Shown: piece by piece, positions 10,513 to 20,844 of the stretch
Layout of the letters: each line of letters opens with the position of its first letter
How positions within the stretch are numbered: the stretch's first letter is position 1
From: Chrysemys picta bellii
Taxonomy: Eukaryota; Chordata; Testudines; Emydidae
NCBI RefSeq assembly: GCF_011386835.1
Contig: NC_088796.1
Coordinates: 31,265,011 to 31,329,010 of the forward strand
Reading direction: 5' to 3'
Length of the DNA stretch: 64,000 nucleotides
Notes under the pieces: generated by a model
What the model was told of the DNA's origin: nothing
Database searches by the model: none
Seen by the model: only the letters and a program-made list of their open reading frames with translations
Made by a program: the position numbers and the translations under genes

Positions 10513-10691
10513 TGTTATATTTCGGACCCTGTCGAGAAGGAGATTGGCATAGACACAGAGGCAACTGATAGAAACATAGCTGTCTGCTGTACTTGCTTCA
10601 CTGTTTTTGCAGCGAAACTGAAGTGAAAATTAAATGAGGCTTTGCACTGGAGAGGGGAGAGTGCTCAAATATTTTAAAGGGTAGGACATCA
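10513..10691 (-). repeat. Gypsy 5' LTR (about 179 bp)
   Basis: Partner of 5065-5229. In element orientation it begins TGATGTCC and ends ATAACA, giving canonical TG...CA ends. The R2-like fragment lies between it and gag. At 10692 the interrupted CR1 resumes. Confidence 0.82.
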
Positions 10692-10707
10692 TATCCCCTT
10701 TTTGAAT

Positions 10708-11106
10708 TTAAATGCAGCTGTGGTGGGTTCCCTTTGTATTCCCCCCCCCCCCCCCAAGGATGTTAAATTTCATTGCATTAAGGTTGTTGTTACCAAATGG
10801 TTCAGCTATATCCACCTCTTGAACCAGATCCTGTGTACTACTTTGGACTAAATCAATTACCTCTCCCCTTGTGGGTTCCAGGACTAGCTGCTCCAAGACA
10901 CATTCATTAATGTTGTCAAGACATTTTATCTCTGCATCCCACCCTGAGGTTATCTGTTCCCAGTCAATATGGAGGTAGTTGAAATCCCCCAATATTATTG
11001 AGTTTTCTATTTTTATAGTATCTCTAATCTCCCTGAGCAATTCACAATCACCATCCTGGTCAGGTGGCCGGTAGTGTATCCCTACTGCTGTACTCTTATT
11101 ATTCAA
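10708..11106 (-). pseudogene. CR1 ORF2 endonuclease remnant
   Basis: A 132-codon open frame holds the EN blocks YRPPDQDG, LGDFNYLHIDWEQ and CVLEQLVLEPTRGE, which align with MGDFNYPHIDWEH and EQLVREPTRGEA in the better CR1 at 40008-40850. GDFN carries the catalytic Asp/Asn pair of the APE-like fold. The SDH block is eroded (only GNNNLNAMKFNI remains), next to a 15-bp C run (10741-10755). Confidence 0.83.
10741..10755. repeat. C homopolymer (15 bp)
   Basis: An uninterrupted run of 15 C within CR1 endonuclease sequence; the related CR1 at 40600 has ordinary sequence here, so the run expanded after insertion. Length may be unreliable for sequencing reasons. Confidence 0.9.
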
Positions 11107-11480
11107 GCATGGAATTTCTATCTATAGAGATTCTATGATACAGTTTTATTCATTTCATATTTTTACTCTATTTGACTCTATGCTTTCTTTTGCATCTAGT
11201 GCCATTCCTCCACCCACAGCACAACTTACTCTGTTAGTCCTATATATTTTGTACCCTGATATTACCATGTCCCACTGATTATCCTCATTCCACCAAATTT
11301 CTGTGATGCCTATTATGTATGTCCTCATTTGATATCAGGCACTCAAGTTCACCTATCTTAGTATTTAGACTTCTTTCATTTTTGTACAAGCCCTTATAAA
11401 ATTTGTCAATATTTAGTTTTCTGCCTGCATGTGATGTAATTGAATAGGACTCTTTTTCACTGGACTGTTATGCTTCAGTT

Positions 11481-13395
11481 CCTACCTGAACTTTATCAAC
11501 TTGGACCCACTGTCCCAGACAATCTTCCCATCCACTACCCCTTAACAGTGCCACTTTCCCTGTAGCTACTAGGGGAACCCAGGTCTGCCCTCTACACTGG
11601 ATTCCAGCCCAGGGACCCTACAACAAGCAGTTAAGGTCTGCACAGTCCTAGTCCTAACTGCTGTGTCCCTGAGCTACTTCCTACTGCAGTTTCTATCTCT
11701 GCAGCCCCCTTCTTCACTCAGCTACTAGTTCCAGTTCAGTTGAGCCTCATCTCTAATTAGTCCTCACAGCTCCCTGGCTCCTACTCCAGGTGCAGCCTAA
11801 TTGGCCCCCATAGCCACCTTAAACCCTTCAGGTCTTGTATGGGGTGGCCACCGCATCACAGCTCCTCCTTTCTCCAAAGGTTCCCCAGTTCCTAATAAAG
11901 GTAAATCCCTTCTCCGAACAGCATTATCTTATCCATGCATTGAGACCCTGCAGTTCTGCTGTCTAACTGGTCCTGCACATGGAACTGGAAGCATTTCAGA
12001 GAATCCTACTGTGGAAGTGCTGGACTTTAATCTCTTTCCTAGCAATTTAAATTTGGCCTCCAGTACCTCTCTTTCAGGCAAAGAATACATATTCCAATAT
12101 TTGTGAAGGATGTTGTGCACATATTTATTGTCCTTTGTATTATTAATAAAATAACATAATAAAAAATTCACTAAGAATGGCTTAGGGAAAGGATCCCCAA
12201 ATAAAATAGTATAATATTCAGGGTCTGGACATTCTTCTGAATTGTGATGCAAAACTCTGTGTCTAAAAATAAAATCTAATTTAAAAACATATGAAAGGCA
12301 ATTTTTAGTATCCACCAAAAGATGAAAAAGCATCTCTGAACCCTACTTTATCTCATCATCTGTAATTTTTTTTTCGAAAGTATTTTCAGCAGTCTAATTG
12401 GGACTGCATTGAAGATCAAAATATTGATCATAACTTCTTAAAAAGGAGTCACATTATGTTACCAGGGCCGCTTGGGGCCTTCTTCTGAACTATAAATACA
12501 CCGTGACCTTATTATTCATTGATAGCTAGATATTCTCAGGTTACAATCCTTGACCACATGGCACTTTGTCAGACTAACTAATGAAGGAACCCCTAATCTT
12601 TATTTAATTGAATGACACTGAATAGAGTTTATCTAAGGTTACCTAATCTTAGCCACTGGAACAACTTGCATAATATCTAAGGTAATATTTAACCTCTTAA
12701 TAGCCATATTGACATTTGGAAGACTTATTGATTCATCTAAAATCCCGTGTGTTATTTTTCTATGTGGTATGGCAATACTGTTGACTTGAAAGAATGTTTA
12801 ATTACCTGTTTTAATACACCTTTTAATATGGTAATGTACTCTTCTCAGACGCAGTGTATAGATCTCTTAGAAGTATTCTACTGTAAGACAGAGATGCCTT
12901 CATCTGAAAAATTCTGCCCAGATTGCACAGGAAAAGAACCTGGCTCATTAAAATGTATTTTATCATCTGTATGTAAATGCTGCATTTTCAAGACTTGAAA
13001 ATATAGGGAATTATTCTGAACTGTCAGTAGGGGAATGACTGGATGACTTAATTAGTCTTTTCCATGTCTAATTTCTATGATTTCATGAATGCAGAAGAAA
13101 ATACAATTTTTTCTCTCTTTTCTCTTTCTACCATCTGACACTTTTCAGTCAAGCACATAAGACGTTCATAATTATGGCATATTAAGAACACATGTGTAAA
13201 TCAAGACCTTACAGTAAATAAGTAAAGAGAGAGAGAACCAAATTCTACCACCCTTCTTTTGTCCCAAAGGCTATATTCTGTCCCAATTAAAATCCAATGA
13301 AACCAAATAATCTTCAATGGGATTTCATGGGGTGCAAACCAGTGCAAAATTTGATCCTTTATCTCTTTACCTCACCTGTGGCCCTAGTCCAGTTA
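11481..13395. other. no recognisable gene; possible LTR-like debris at 11480-11900
   Basis: The stretch 11480-11900 is pyrimidine-rich and GC-richer (blocks such as CCAGCCCAGGGACCCT) and has the look of LTR or ERV debris, but I see no ends. From 11900 to 13395 the sequence is AT-rich with small open frames lacking family similarity. Confidence 0.45.
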
Positions 13396-13487
13396 AGCAC
13401 TAAAGCACATGTTGAACTTTAAGCATGTAAGTAATTCCATTGATTTAAATGGGACTACTTACATGCTTAAAATTAAACACTGCTTAA
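13396..13487. repeat. imperfect palindrome, CCATTGA-centred
   Basis: The text AAGCATGTAAGTA at 13421-13433 faces TACTTACATGCTT at 13456-13468 across ATTCCATTGATTTAAATGGG, giving a stem of more than 20 bp with few mismatches. Weaker pairing extends outward (AAGCAC... with ...TGCTTAAG). It belongs with the other CCATTGA-centred hairpins in the window. Confidence 0.7.
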
Positions 13488-13610
13488 GTACTTTCCTTGG
13501 CTGAGGGCTATTGCCTATGAAATGCATGGTCTCTGGCTTGACTCTGTATTCTTCCTCTTATGTGGCATCTCCATTAATGGAAGTTTGCAACCATGGTAGC
13601 CCATTTTGTA

Positions 13611-14485
13611 CTATCCTTTGCTAATCTCTTTGTGGGTGAATTGTCCTGTTGATCCACCAAGGATACTACATTGTCCATCCAAGATCATTTGTCTGCCTTG
13701 TATTCTTCTGCCACCAACTTTTCTTGCCTGTAAACATGGGTTTCCCACTGAATCTCTTAAAATGTATCCTGCAAAGTGAATCTCTCTTTTCATAAGATAT
13801 CTAAATAGTGTTTGCGGAGTTCCAATAATCTCCAAAACTTTTTCGTTGGTTACACACTCTATCCATGATATTTTCAGAATTCTTCTATCACAATAATTCA
13901 AAAGATAGTTGTTTCTTTACTATCAATTGTTTGGTGTCCATGTTTCACAGACATAATGTAACATAAACCAAATGTAAGGTTTTAAGAATCAGAATTCAGT
14001 CTTCAGATTCATGTCCCTTCTCATCAGAGGCTTATTCTTTCCGAATGTCTCTTTCACTCTTGCTATTCTGGTGCTGATTTCAGGCTCTGATCTTCCATCT
14101 TCTGTAATGATGCTTCCTAAGTAGCAATAAATTTTCACTTGCTGTACAGCTGTGCCATTCTCTGGAATCACATGGTTTCCCATGTTCCCTTCATACCTCC
14201 ATTGTTGTTGCCTTGTCCACATTCAACTCTACACCATATTCTTTGCCATATTCATATAAACTCCACTAACTTCATCAGATCTTCTTCTGAATCAGCCAAC
14301 AGCACTGTGTCACTGGTATAGCAAGTGTTATTCACCCATTTTTCATTCCTCTTAATATCTTCTTCTGTTTCTTCAAATACTTTAATCAAACACTTGATTA
14401 TAATGGGAGATGAAACTGAAAATCTAATAGAAATCAAGAGAGGAGTGAGACAATATTGTATAATGTCACCAACTTTAGTCAACAT
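13611..14485 (-). pseudogene. RTE-like ORF2, RT palm to C-terminus
   Basis: In order on the minus strand: VNNTCYTSDTVLLADSEEDL (14252-14485), where relatives read YADDTVLLA so the catalytic YADD is mutated; IYCYLGSIITEDGRSEPEI and ISTRIARVKETFGKNKPL (13989-14222); and RRILKISWIECVTNEKVLE with GYILRDS and a GGRRIQGRQ tail (13611-13901). The last block corresponds to the (R)RxLR(I/V)xWT...GHxxRR...RRxRGRQ tail of RTE/BovB-group ORF2. Stops between frames mark it as dead. A related non-LTR clade with the same tail is possible. Confidence 0.78.
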
Positions 14486-14545
14486 TTATAGCAAGTATTT
14501 GATTAAACTAATCAAAGAAACAGGATAGGAGATTGAAAAAATGAT
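14405..14545 (+). pseudogene. RTE-like RT block, inverted 5' segment
   Basis: The plus strand reads IEIKRGVRQYCIMSPTLVNI and then YSKYLIKLIKETG. This matches the RT motif xxGVRQGCxLSPxLFNLYSEYI that precedes the YADD palm box in RTE-type LINEs. It lies head to head with the minus-strand remainder, and LIKxxxETxxxI is read in both arms. Confidence 0.8.
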
Positions 14546-14559
14546 GGATCTGTCCAAAG

Positions 14560-14820
14560 TTAAATTTACCAGCTAGCATAGACATACTCACACTTGCTCT
14601 CATTGAGCTAGTGCACTCAAAACAGTAGTATAGCTGCAGTAGCATGGGCAGCCGTGAGCAGTGGCATAAGTATTGGCCTAGAGTACAAACACATCTGGAC
14701 CCAGGGAAGCTAGCCTGTGCATCTGCTTAACATTACTCATGCTAATGAAGTTACACTATTACAGTGCTAGCTGAATGAGAGCTAGCGTGAGTATGTCTGC
14801 TCGACTTGGGAATCACACTC
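14560..14820. mobile_element. MITE with about 37-bp terminal inverted repeats
   Basis: AGACATACTCAC at 14580-14591 and its extension through 14616 (CTCTCATTGAGCTAGTGC) pair with 14764-14798 (GTGCTAGCTGAATGAGAG ... GTGAGTATGTCT). Weaker complementarity continues outward to about 14560 and 14820. The interior is short and non-coding. I believe this family is common in turtle DNA, but superfamily and target duplication could not be fixed. It lies directly beside the inverted RTE segment. Confidence 0.75.
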
Positions 14821-17800
14821 CCAGTTCCAAGTGTAGGCACAGATTCTTTGCAGGGAAGATGTGGTTAATAGCAAGAAGCCACAGAATGCCTCAAGTAGCA
14901 TTCCATAGCCTCGATCCAAGGGGAAATTACCCTTGAAGTTGCGACCAACTTTTGTGGCTCTGTGGCCTCATGAAGCTGTTGTCATTGACTATTTGTATGA
15001 TATACTGTAGCCAAATTTTTTCAACACATTGTGTAAAGTTGGATGCTCCAGTCCATGCTTGCACTTCAGAAGATCAGCCTGCTAAATGCAGAATTAGGTG
15101 CTTAACTTTAAACATCAACATTGGAGAACGTTGGCCCTGTCTATATTTGAATGAATCCATTTTTCCATATACAAATAATTAAAGTGCAAAGTAAAATCTA
15201 TGGGAATTATATAACTTGCATTACATAATTATAACAAAACTAGAAGTTTCTGAACTATCACTCACACAAACTCTTCAAATATTGATCCTCTCCACTTAGA
15301 TCGTGATGATAGTTATTTCACTGCTTTAACATCTTTCTCTGCTGTCAAAATAAAGAACAGAGTCTGTCTCCGGTTTGTTTTACTAAAACAGAAAAGCTGA
15401 CAGCCTCAGAACTCCAGTCTGCTTAAAACCTTTTTATGTGCCTATACTCTTCTCAGCAAGCACAGTTCTTATTTTTAATTTTCTCACTTTCACATGTCTT
15501 TGCTAGCTTCTGAGACAGACCTTGTGGTGCACATTAATATTACATTTCATCTTTGACAGGCCACTGCAGAATTCCTTGCATTTCATGTGACTAGGCTTTA
15601 ATTTGTGAACAGCTTCTTGCCATCAAAAATGCTTCTAATTCTTCTCTCAAACAATATGAAATCAACCTAGTTACCATGGAAGTGCAAGTTGTGTGTGTGT
15701 TTGTGTGTGTGTACATCTTCAGTAGAAGGATTAAAATGGAAAACAAAAAGAAACTGAATTAGCTGAAAGCTGAAAACTTGAGGCTCACTTTGGGGTCATA
15801 AATGTGAGTGATACAGCTATGTGAGTTTTCCTGCTGTTTTGGGTAGAGTGAATATAGGATCCACAGAGGTCCGTCTGACTCTGTACCACATTCATGTGAC
15901 CTCTGTGGCAGTAGTATGATAGACTGACTGATCTGCAGCTCTGGATAAGGACATCTAACCTCAGGGCCAGATTAAGGCATAGGCACTATAGGTTCCTGGA
16001 GCCATATGATTACACCAGAATTTCAGCTTTAATTTTTAACAAAGATAGAAATAAAGCCCTCCTTGTTGTGAAGAAAAGTTTGAAAATGTAACTCAAGTGT
16101 GACAAATGCAATGATTTTTTACCTGACAGCATGAACCAAAAACCCAGGGAGGTGTGAGCATCCCCAGGCATCTGAATGGGGTGTTAACTCCAAGCCCCAT
16201 TGGTCTGGGGGGCCCACCACCATCACTCCAGAATAGAACTCTGTGTGTGGCAGGAGAAGAATGGATTGGAATCAGCAAGCCCACCCAGCAGGTACATCTC
16301 AGCTAAGTAGTGGGGAGGCTGTGCTGCCACCCCGTTTTTTCTAGAAGAATTCCCATCTGCTCCTGAGGGGAAGCAGCCCTGCTACCATTCCTGGGGGCAC
16401 AAGGAAGTCCCATGACACTGCCCATCTCTTTGGGAGGTAACGGGGCCCTTTATCATAAACACTCCAAGAGGGAAGGGCAAGTCTATAAGAGAGGCCTGTT
16501 GTCAAGGTGTGCAACCCTGTCTAATCTGGGCTTCCTGTATAGCAGCAAACAGCAGTCCAGATTAGGCCGTGACCACTCCGGAATCTGGTTAACCGAAGTC
16601 AGAGCTGGAGGAGATCCATTGGATTATCTAGGATCTGACCCAGCAAAATGCTGATCACCATCTGAAGGATGTTCAGCATCCTCATTTTCCACTGAATTTC
16701 CTATGTGCTGTAAAGTCAGTATGTGAAATCAATCAGAGTTGAAGAAACTCGGCCCGTCCCAGGATCAGTCCCCTAGTCCATCCACTTGCAAGTGCCAGTT
16801 GTATTCCCCATAAAGGGGGTAGACCATATGAGATGTAAACTAGCACTACACTTGTTCTAAGATGAAATGCTAACTCCGAACTGTTGACAGTGTACATTAT
16901 TGATTTCCATTTAAGACCACACTTTATCCTAACTTATGTGTTTTTAAACTCTTCTTTCACAATAAAGCATAATTTTATAAATGTCATATTTATATTGGAA
17001 ACATGTCACTCTGGAATTAGGCTTTTATATCACATGAATGGGGTGCTTGTTAGTATGTACTGTAGATTTCAGATAAATTTTCCACTGATCTTACTATCAA
17101 TGAAAAAAAAAACTTTAAAACTGTGCATTAGAACCATATATAAGTGAGAAGAGACTGACTTTTGAAAGATTAACACCTCAACCAATGGTAGGTCTTTAAA
17201 TCACAAGTAGAGCTTTTCCTGTCTTTTGCACCACTTTAGATATATTCTGCAGAGCTTCAAAGGGTTTTTTGTTTACTCAGCACCTACATGTTAATTGCAA
17301 GTTTACTTGTAAAGGGGGAGAGAGGATTATTATACAAATTAAAAAGTATGAAGAGCAGCAACTTCCCTGGGAAATCATGATTTCCCAGGTAGCTTATTTT
17401 TTGATGTACAATGAAATTCTGTGATATCTCTCCAACCAGTATATAGTTTCTAAATTCATTGCATTAATGTTATAAATTAGGTTGCCTGTCTCACCAAAGA
17501 CTGTGCTGAATCCGAGAAGAGCCAAGTATGCAAAATGAGAATACTCTCTGAATTTTCATATTTAAAGAAAATTTGTTGCTGCATATATCTACCCCTTTCA
17601 GGTCAGTCTTACTTCTTTACATTAACTTCATTGATATATGTACTGCAGAGAATATATAACTATGGAAGGAACATGTAGATCCTGTTTGCTTTGCCCTGAA
17701 GAAGACTGAGACCCCATCTAATACCTTTCCAGATTTGTTTATCTCATCCCAGACCCATCTTGCCCTTGTCAAACCTCACAACATCATTTAAAGAGGAAGA

Positions 17801-17965
17801 TGGTAGCCTCCTCTGGGCCCTGGACTCTTAACTATTCTTGAATCTGCCTTCCCTACATGTGACTCCCTGATCTTGGATTGAACTGGGGGCCAGATGGTCC
17901 CACATCTTATGTAGAGCAGCCCCAAGGCAGCAAGACTCCCTTTAAATTATAATTTGGGCCATGAA
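14821..17965. other. no recognisable gene
   Basis: Contains a GT microsatellite (15690-15712) and an 11-bp perfect inverted repeat CCACAGAGGTC/GACCTCTGTGG (about 15862-15908). Otherwise unassigned AT-rich sequence with short open frames that show no domain. Confidence 0.6.
15690..15712. repeat. (TG)n microsatellite
   Basis: About eleven TG dinucleotides with a single interrupting T. Confidence 0.9.
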
Positions 17966-18142
17966 ATATGGGTTACCTAGGGAGGTGGTGGAATCTCCTT
18001 CCTTAGAGATTTTTAAGGTCAGGCTTGACAAAGCCCTGGCTGGGATGATTTAGTTGGGGATTAGGTCCTGCTTTGAGCAGGGGGTTGGACTAGATGACCT
18101 CCTGAGCTCTCTTCCAACCCTCATATTCTATGATTCTATGAT
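17966..18142 (+). mobile_element. CR1 LINE 3' end fragment
   Basis: Begins in the C-terminal coding/3' region (GGTTACCTAGGGAGG) and ends with the CR1 terminal 8-bp repeat (ATTCTATG twice, near 18124-18142). It is nearly identical to 19930-20112 over about 175 bp, including GGGGGTTGGACTAGATGACC. Severely 5'-truncated, as usual for CR1. Confidence 0.92.
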
Positions 18143-19885
18143 ATGATTAGTGCACTCACTGTGTATTAAATCCAGGAACTCCATATTTGGGGGATATCAT
18201 AGCTCTATAGGGGGATATTTGAAATATGGCTAGGATGATGATCCTCCACAAACTTCCCTTGAAGAGTTTCCTCTGTATTCTTCCTTGGGAGGGTGGAGTT
18301 TATCCCTTATTCCCCATGTCCTACCTGTGGCCTTCAAAGTGTCATCAGCTAGACAGGGATTGTGGAGTGCAGTGCATTCACGCCACGTCTCTTTCCACCT
18401 CCAACACTCCCTATGCTGGGGGCTGGAAACAGCATGCTATAGGGCTGACTATGCTTGCTTTATACCACCCAGGGATTCCCTCTGCATTGGGGGAGCCACC
18501 AGGTGGCTGCTAAACCGGTGCTATGTGTACTTTATGCCTTTGTCCACTCATCTACATCTGTGCAAGATGCTACCAAACATTTTACACCCACTTTGCACTT
18601 ACATTGTACTTATATAATGGGCTACAAAGATGCAGGGCAGTATAGAATTAGGCCCACAACCCTCATTATAGCTTTCCCTTTAATCCACCACATACTGCCC
18701 TGAACTGTACATTTTAGTGACAAATGTTAAACACAGGAACATAGGCCTTTCCCTGAAGTTTGAAGTTGTGGTTTATGAGAATAATGAGGTTTGTCATAAT
18801 CTGACATTTTGCATTGAGGATTGTCACAAGGTATTTCCATTGGAAAGCTCAATACCTCTTGGAATTTGGCCCAATGTAATCACATTAAAAGAAAGTTTAG
18901 GGTTTGATCTAATCCTACAAAAGAAAGTATATGGTAAATTTTATGTCAAAATTATATTACCTGAAGACTCCAGAGTTTAAGTATATAACCTAAAGGTGGA
19001 ATTTACCTCAGTCTGAAAATCCAGGAGTGCTAGTCTCTTTTTAAAGGACAAATGCCTGAAAACTAATGGAGATAAATATTTGCCTTATGTCTGACTGAGA
19101 AGGAAATGCATGAGTTTTGTCTGACCAAGCAATGATAGTACGTATGATTCAGACCTACAGATATCTGCAAAAGTGATGTTAAATGTGAAAAAGGAACATC
19201 ATGACTGCAGACATAGGGCCCAGTTCTTGGTCTGTTCTAGCACCCTGGAACAAAACTGCTCTAAAGCTGGCAGTTCTCAGCAGTGGAGAAATCCTCCAGT
19301 GGTAATGGCCCACCATAATGGTTCCTTCTTCAACGTCTGTTCTCCCAACCAGCAGTGTAGGGGTGTGTGTCCAAGGTAAAAAAGACATGACTGGTGTTTC
19401 TCAGCTGCCAGAATGACCCTTTCACTGCTCTAACCTATGCCTGCAAAACCAGCCCCAGGATCTGGCTTGAGGGAGAGCACACATGGCTTTTTGTGCCCTC
19501 TCCCATTGTTGTACCCAGTGCTCCTTGAATGCAAGTGAGAATCTGGTCTGTGGAGTTTAATGCTTTTGTGGCAAACAAGCATATTTCTTTGTGAGCCTAG
19601 AGAGAAAGTGTAAAGGAATCAGAAAATTGCAGAAGAATAAGTACATTAAAAGTAGAGAGTGGGGAAGATAAAAAATAAATAAATCATGTTCTTCATTTGT
19701 GCTTTGAATTTGCTCTCTAACAAATCACACATTGTGACTTCTAAGTGAAGCAATTGGCAAATGGCATGTTTTGCCAGCTTGATTCTCCTCTCATGTTCAC
19801 TGGTGTAAATCAAGATGATCCCCACTAGAGTCAATAGAACTACAGTGCTGTAAAATTGGAGTGACTGAAAGGATAATTGGATCTG
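18143..19885. other. no recognisable gene
   Basis: Several overlapping short open frames at 18226-18980 and at 19173-19388 (both strands) lack recognisable domains. No repeat family could be named. Confidence 0.55.
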
Positions 19886-20844
19886 TCACAGTTACAGGCT
19901 AACTGATTCTCTGTCCCCCTCTGTGGTGAAGCAGTGGAATGGGTTACCTAGGGAGGTGATGGAATCTCCTTCCTTTGAGGTTTTTAAGGTCAGGCTTGAC
20001 AAAGCCCTGGCTGGGATGATTTAGTTGGGGATTGGTCCTGCTTTGAGCAGGGGGTTGGACTAGATGACCTCCTGAGGTCTCTTCCAATCCTGATATTCTA
20101 TGATTCTATGATCTCTCTGTGTACCCCCTCAGGTCTCAGGCCTCATGCCTTTACCTGTCCCAAGGTGGACCAATTCCTAGACCGGGCCCTGTATTACAGT
20201 ACCCTGTGCATCAACTGTGTTCATCCATCAGTTCTGACTTCAGGCTCCTGTAGTTTTTCCTTTTGGTATACTCTGTGACCAGTAGTGTACAGCTATCAGA
20301 CAGGCTTCTTAAAACAAAAATATTGTTTATTTAGCAGTAGGAAAAAAGCAGTTAGAGAAAAATGATTTTTAAAACAACAGAGAACGCATATTGCTCTTAC
20401 CTAAAGCCCTACCATTGTTTGATGGCAAGCTTTGCTTCTCCAGACAACCGTAATGGGTCCTTGTGTTTGTCTGGTTCCCCCAAACAACTATTGCTTCTCT
20501 CTTGAGAGAGGGGTCCCTTTTAAACCTTGCTATAGTTCTTTGGTTTTTCTGTTTTCCCAGGCTTTGAGTCTTCTGGTCAAACCAGTTCCTGTAGGTTCAG
20601 CCAGACATTGAGCAGGAGTCCTGAGAGCCATTGGCTCTGACATTGTCCATTAAAAACTCTCAAGAGTTTGTTGAGGGATGTTTTATCTTAAGCCATGCTT
20701 TTCCTTCCTGCCTGTTTTTCCAGGCAGTCTTGTTGAGTTAAACCAATTAGTCACACAGTAAGCATCCCAATAAGCAGGCCAACATAATTATTCATAAATT
20801 ATTACAGAACCAATCCAAATCGATTTCAGGGTCCATCACACATT
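19886..20844 (-). mobile_element. possible LTR, split by CR1 insertion
   Basis: In minus orientation the right edge begins TGTGATGGACCC (20844 leftward). A TTTAAAAG box lies near 20515-20525, an AATAAACAA signal near 20318, and the left edge ends ...CTGTGACA (19889). These are LTR-like features in the right order, but the flanks do not give a clear target duplication. CR1 3' sequence at 19930-20112 interrupts it. Edges and class are uncertain. Confidence 0.4.
19930..20112 (+). mobile_element. CR1 LINE 3' end fragment
   Basis: Closely matches 17966-18142, from TGGGTTACCTAGGGAGG to the terminal ATTCTATGATTCTATGAT. Sequence on both sides (CTCTGTCCCCCTCTG and CTCTCTGTGTACCCCC) suggests insertion into a pyrimidine-rich site of an older LTR-like element. 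Confidence 0.92.

Larger units (their letters stand above)
5065..10691 (-). mobile_element. Ty3/Gypsy LTR retrotransposon, degenerate
   Basis: Two related short terminal sequences (5065-5229 and 10513-10691) flank minus-strand remnants of gag, protease, RT, RNase H and integrase in Ty3/Gypsy order (integrase last). Both ends lie in CR1 text that continues across the element, so it inserted into an existing CR1. Flanks TCCTC (5060-5064) and TCCCC (10694-10698) may be a decayed 5-bp target duplication, though the edge is uncertain by 2-3 bp. The protein style (Gag ESWxxYxERFEQF, RNase H CDASPYGIGAVLSH, integrase PATNG) resembles the K02A2.6-like Gypsy proteins found in many vertebrates. Frameshifts and stops are numerous. 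A plus-strand R2-like fragment lies in its leader. Confidence 0.88.
10692..11480 (-). mobile_element. CR1 LINE, 5' part (endonuclease region)
   Basis: Continuation of the CR1 whose 3' part ends at 5064. The minus strand encodes the apurinic-type endonuclease of CR1 ORF2: GVHYRPPDQDGDCELL-type and ILGDFNYLHIDWEQ blocks (10708-11106), and upstream ITEIWWNEDNQWDMVISGY (about 11240-11310) and SLNTKIGELECL-like text (about 11335-11375). The order is continuous with 2985-5064 once the Gypsy element is removed. The 5' limit near 11480 is approximate. Confidence 0.85.
13570..14545 (-). mobile_element. RTE-type LINE with inverted 5' segment
   Basis: Minus-strand sequence 13600-14402 carries the C-terminal half of an RTE-like ORF2. 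The adjoining 14405-14545 carries, on the plus strand, the RT block that should come just before it. The junction copy is partly duplicated: TTTGATTAAA with flanking similar sequence occurs in both arms at about 14366-14402 and 14487-14525. This is the product expected from twin priming during LINE insertion. The 3' limit near 13570 is approximate. Confidence 0.8.

Noticed and set aside
15862..15908. 11-bp inverted repeat as a transcription-factor site
   Set aside because: A single palindrome with a 25-nt loop and no context; chance or MITE debris is as likely.
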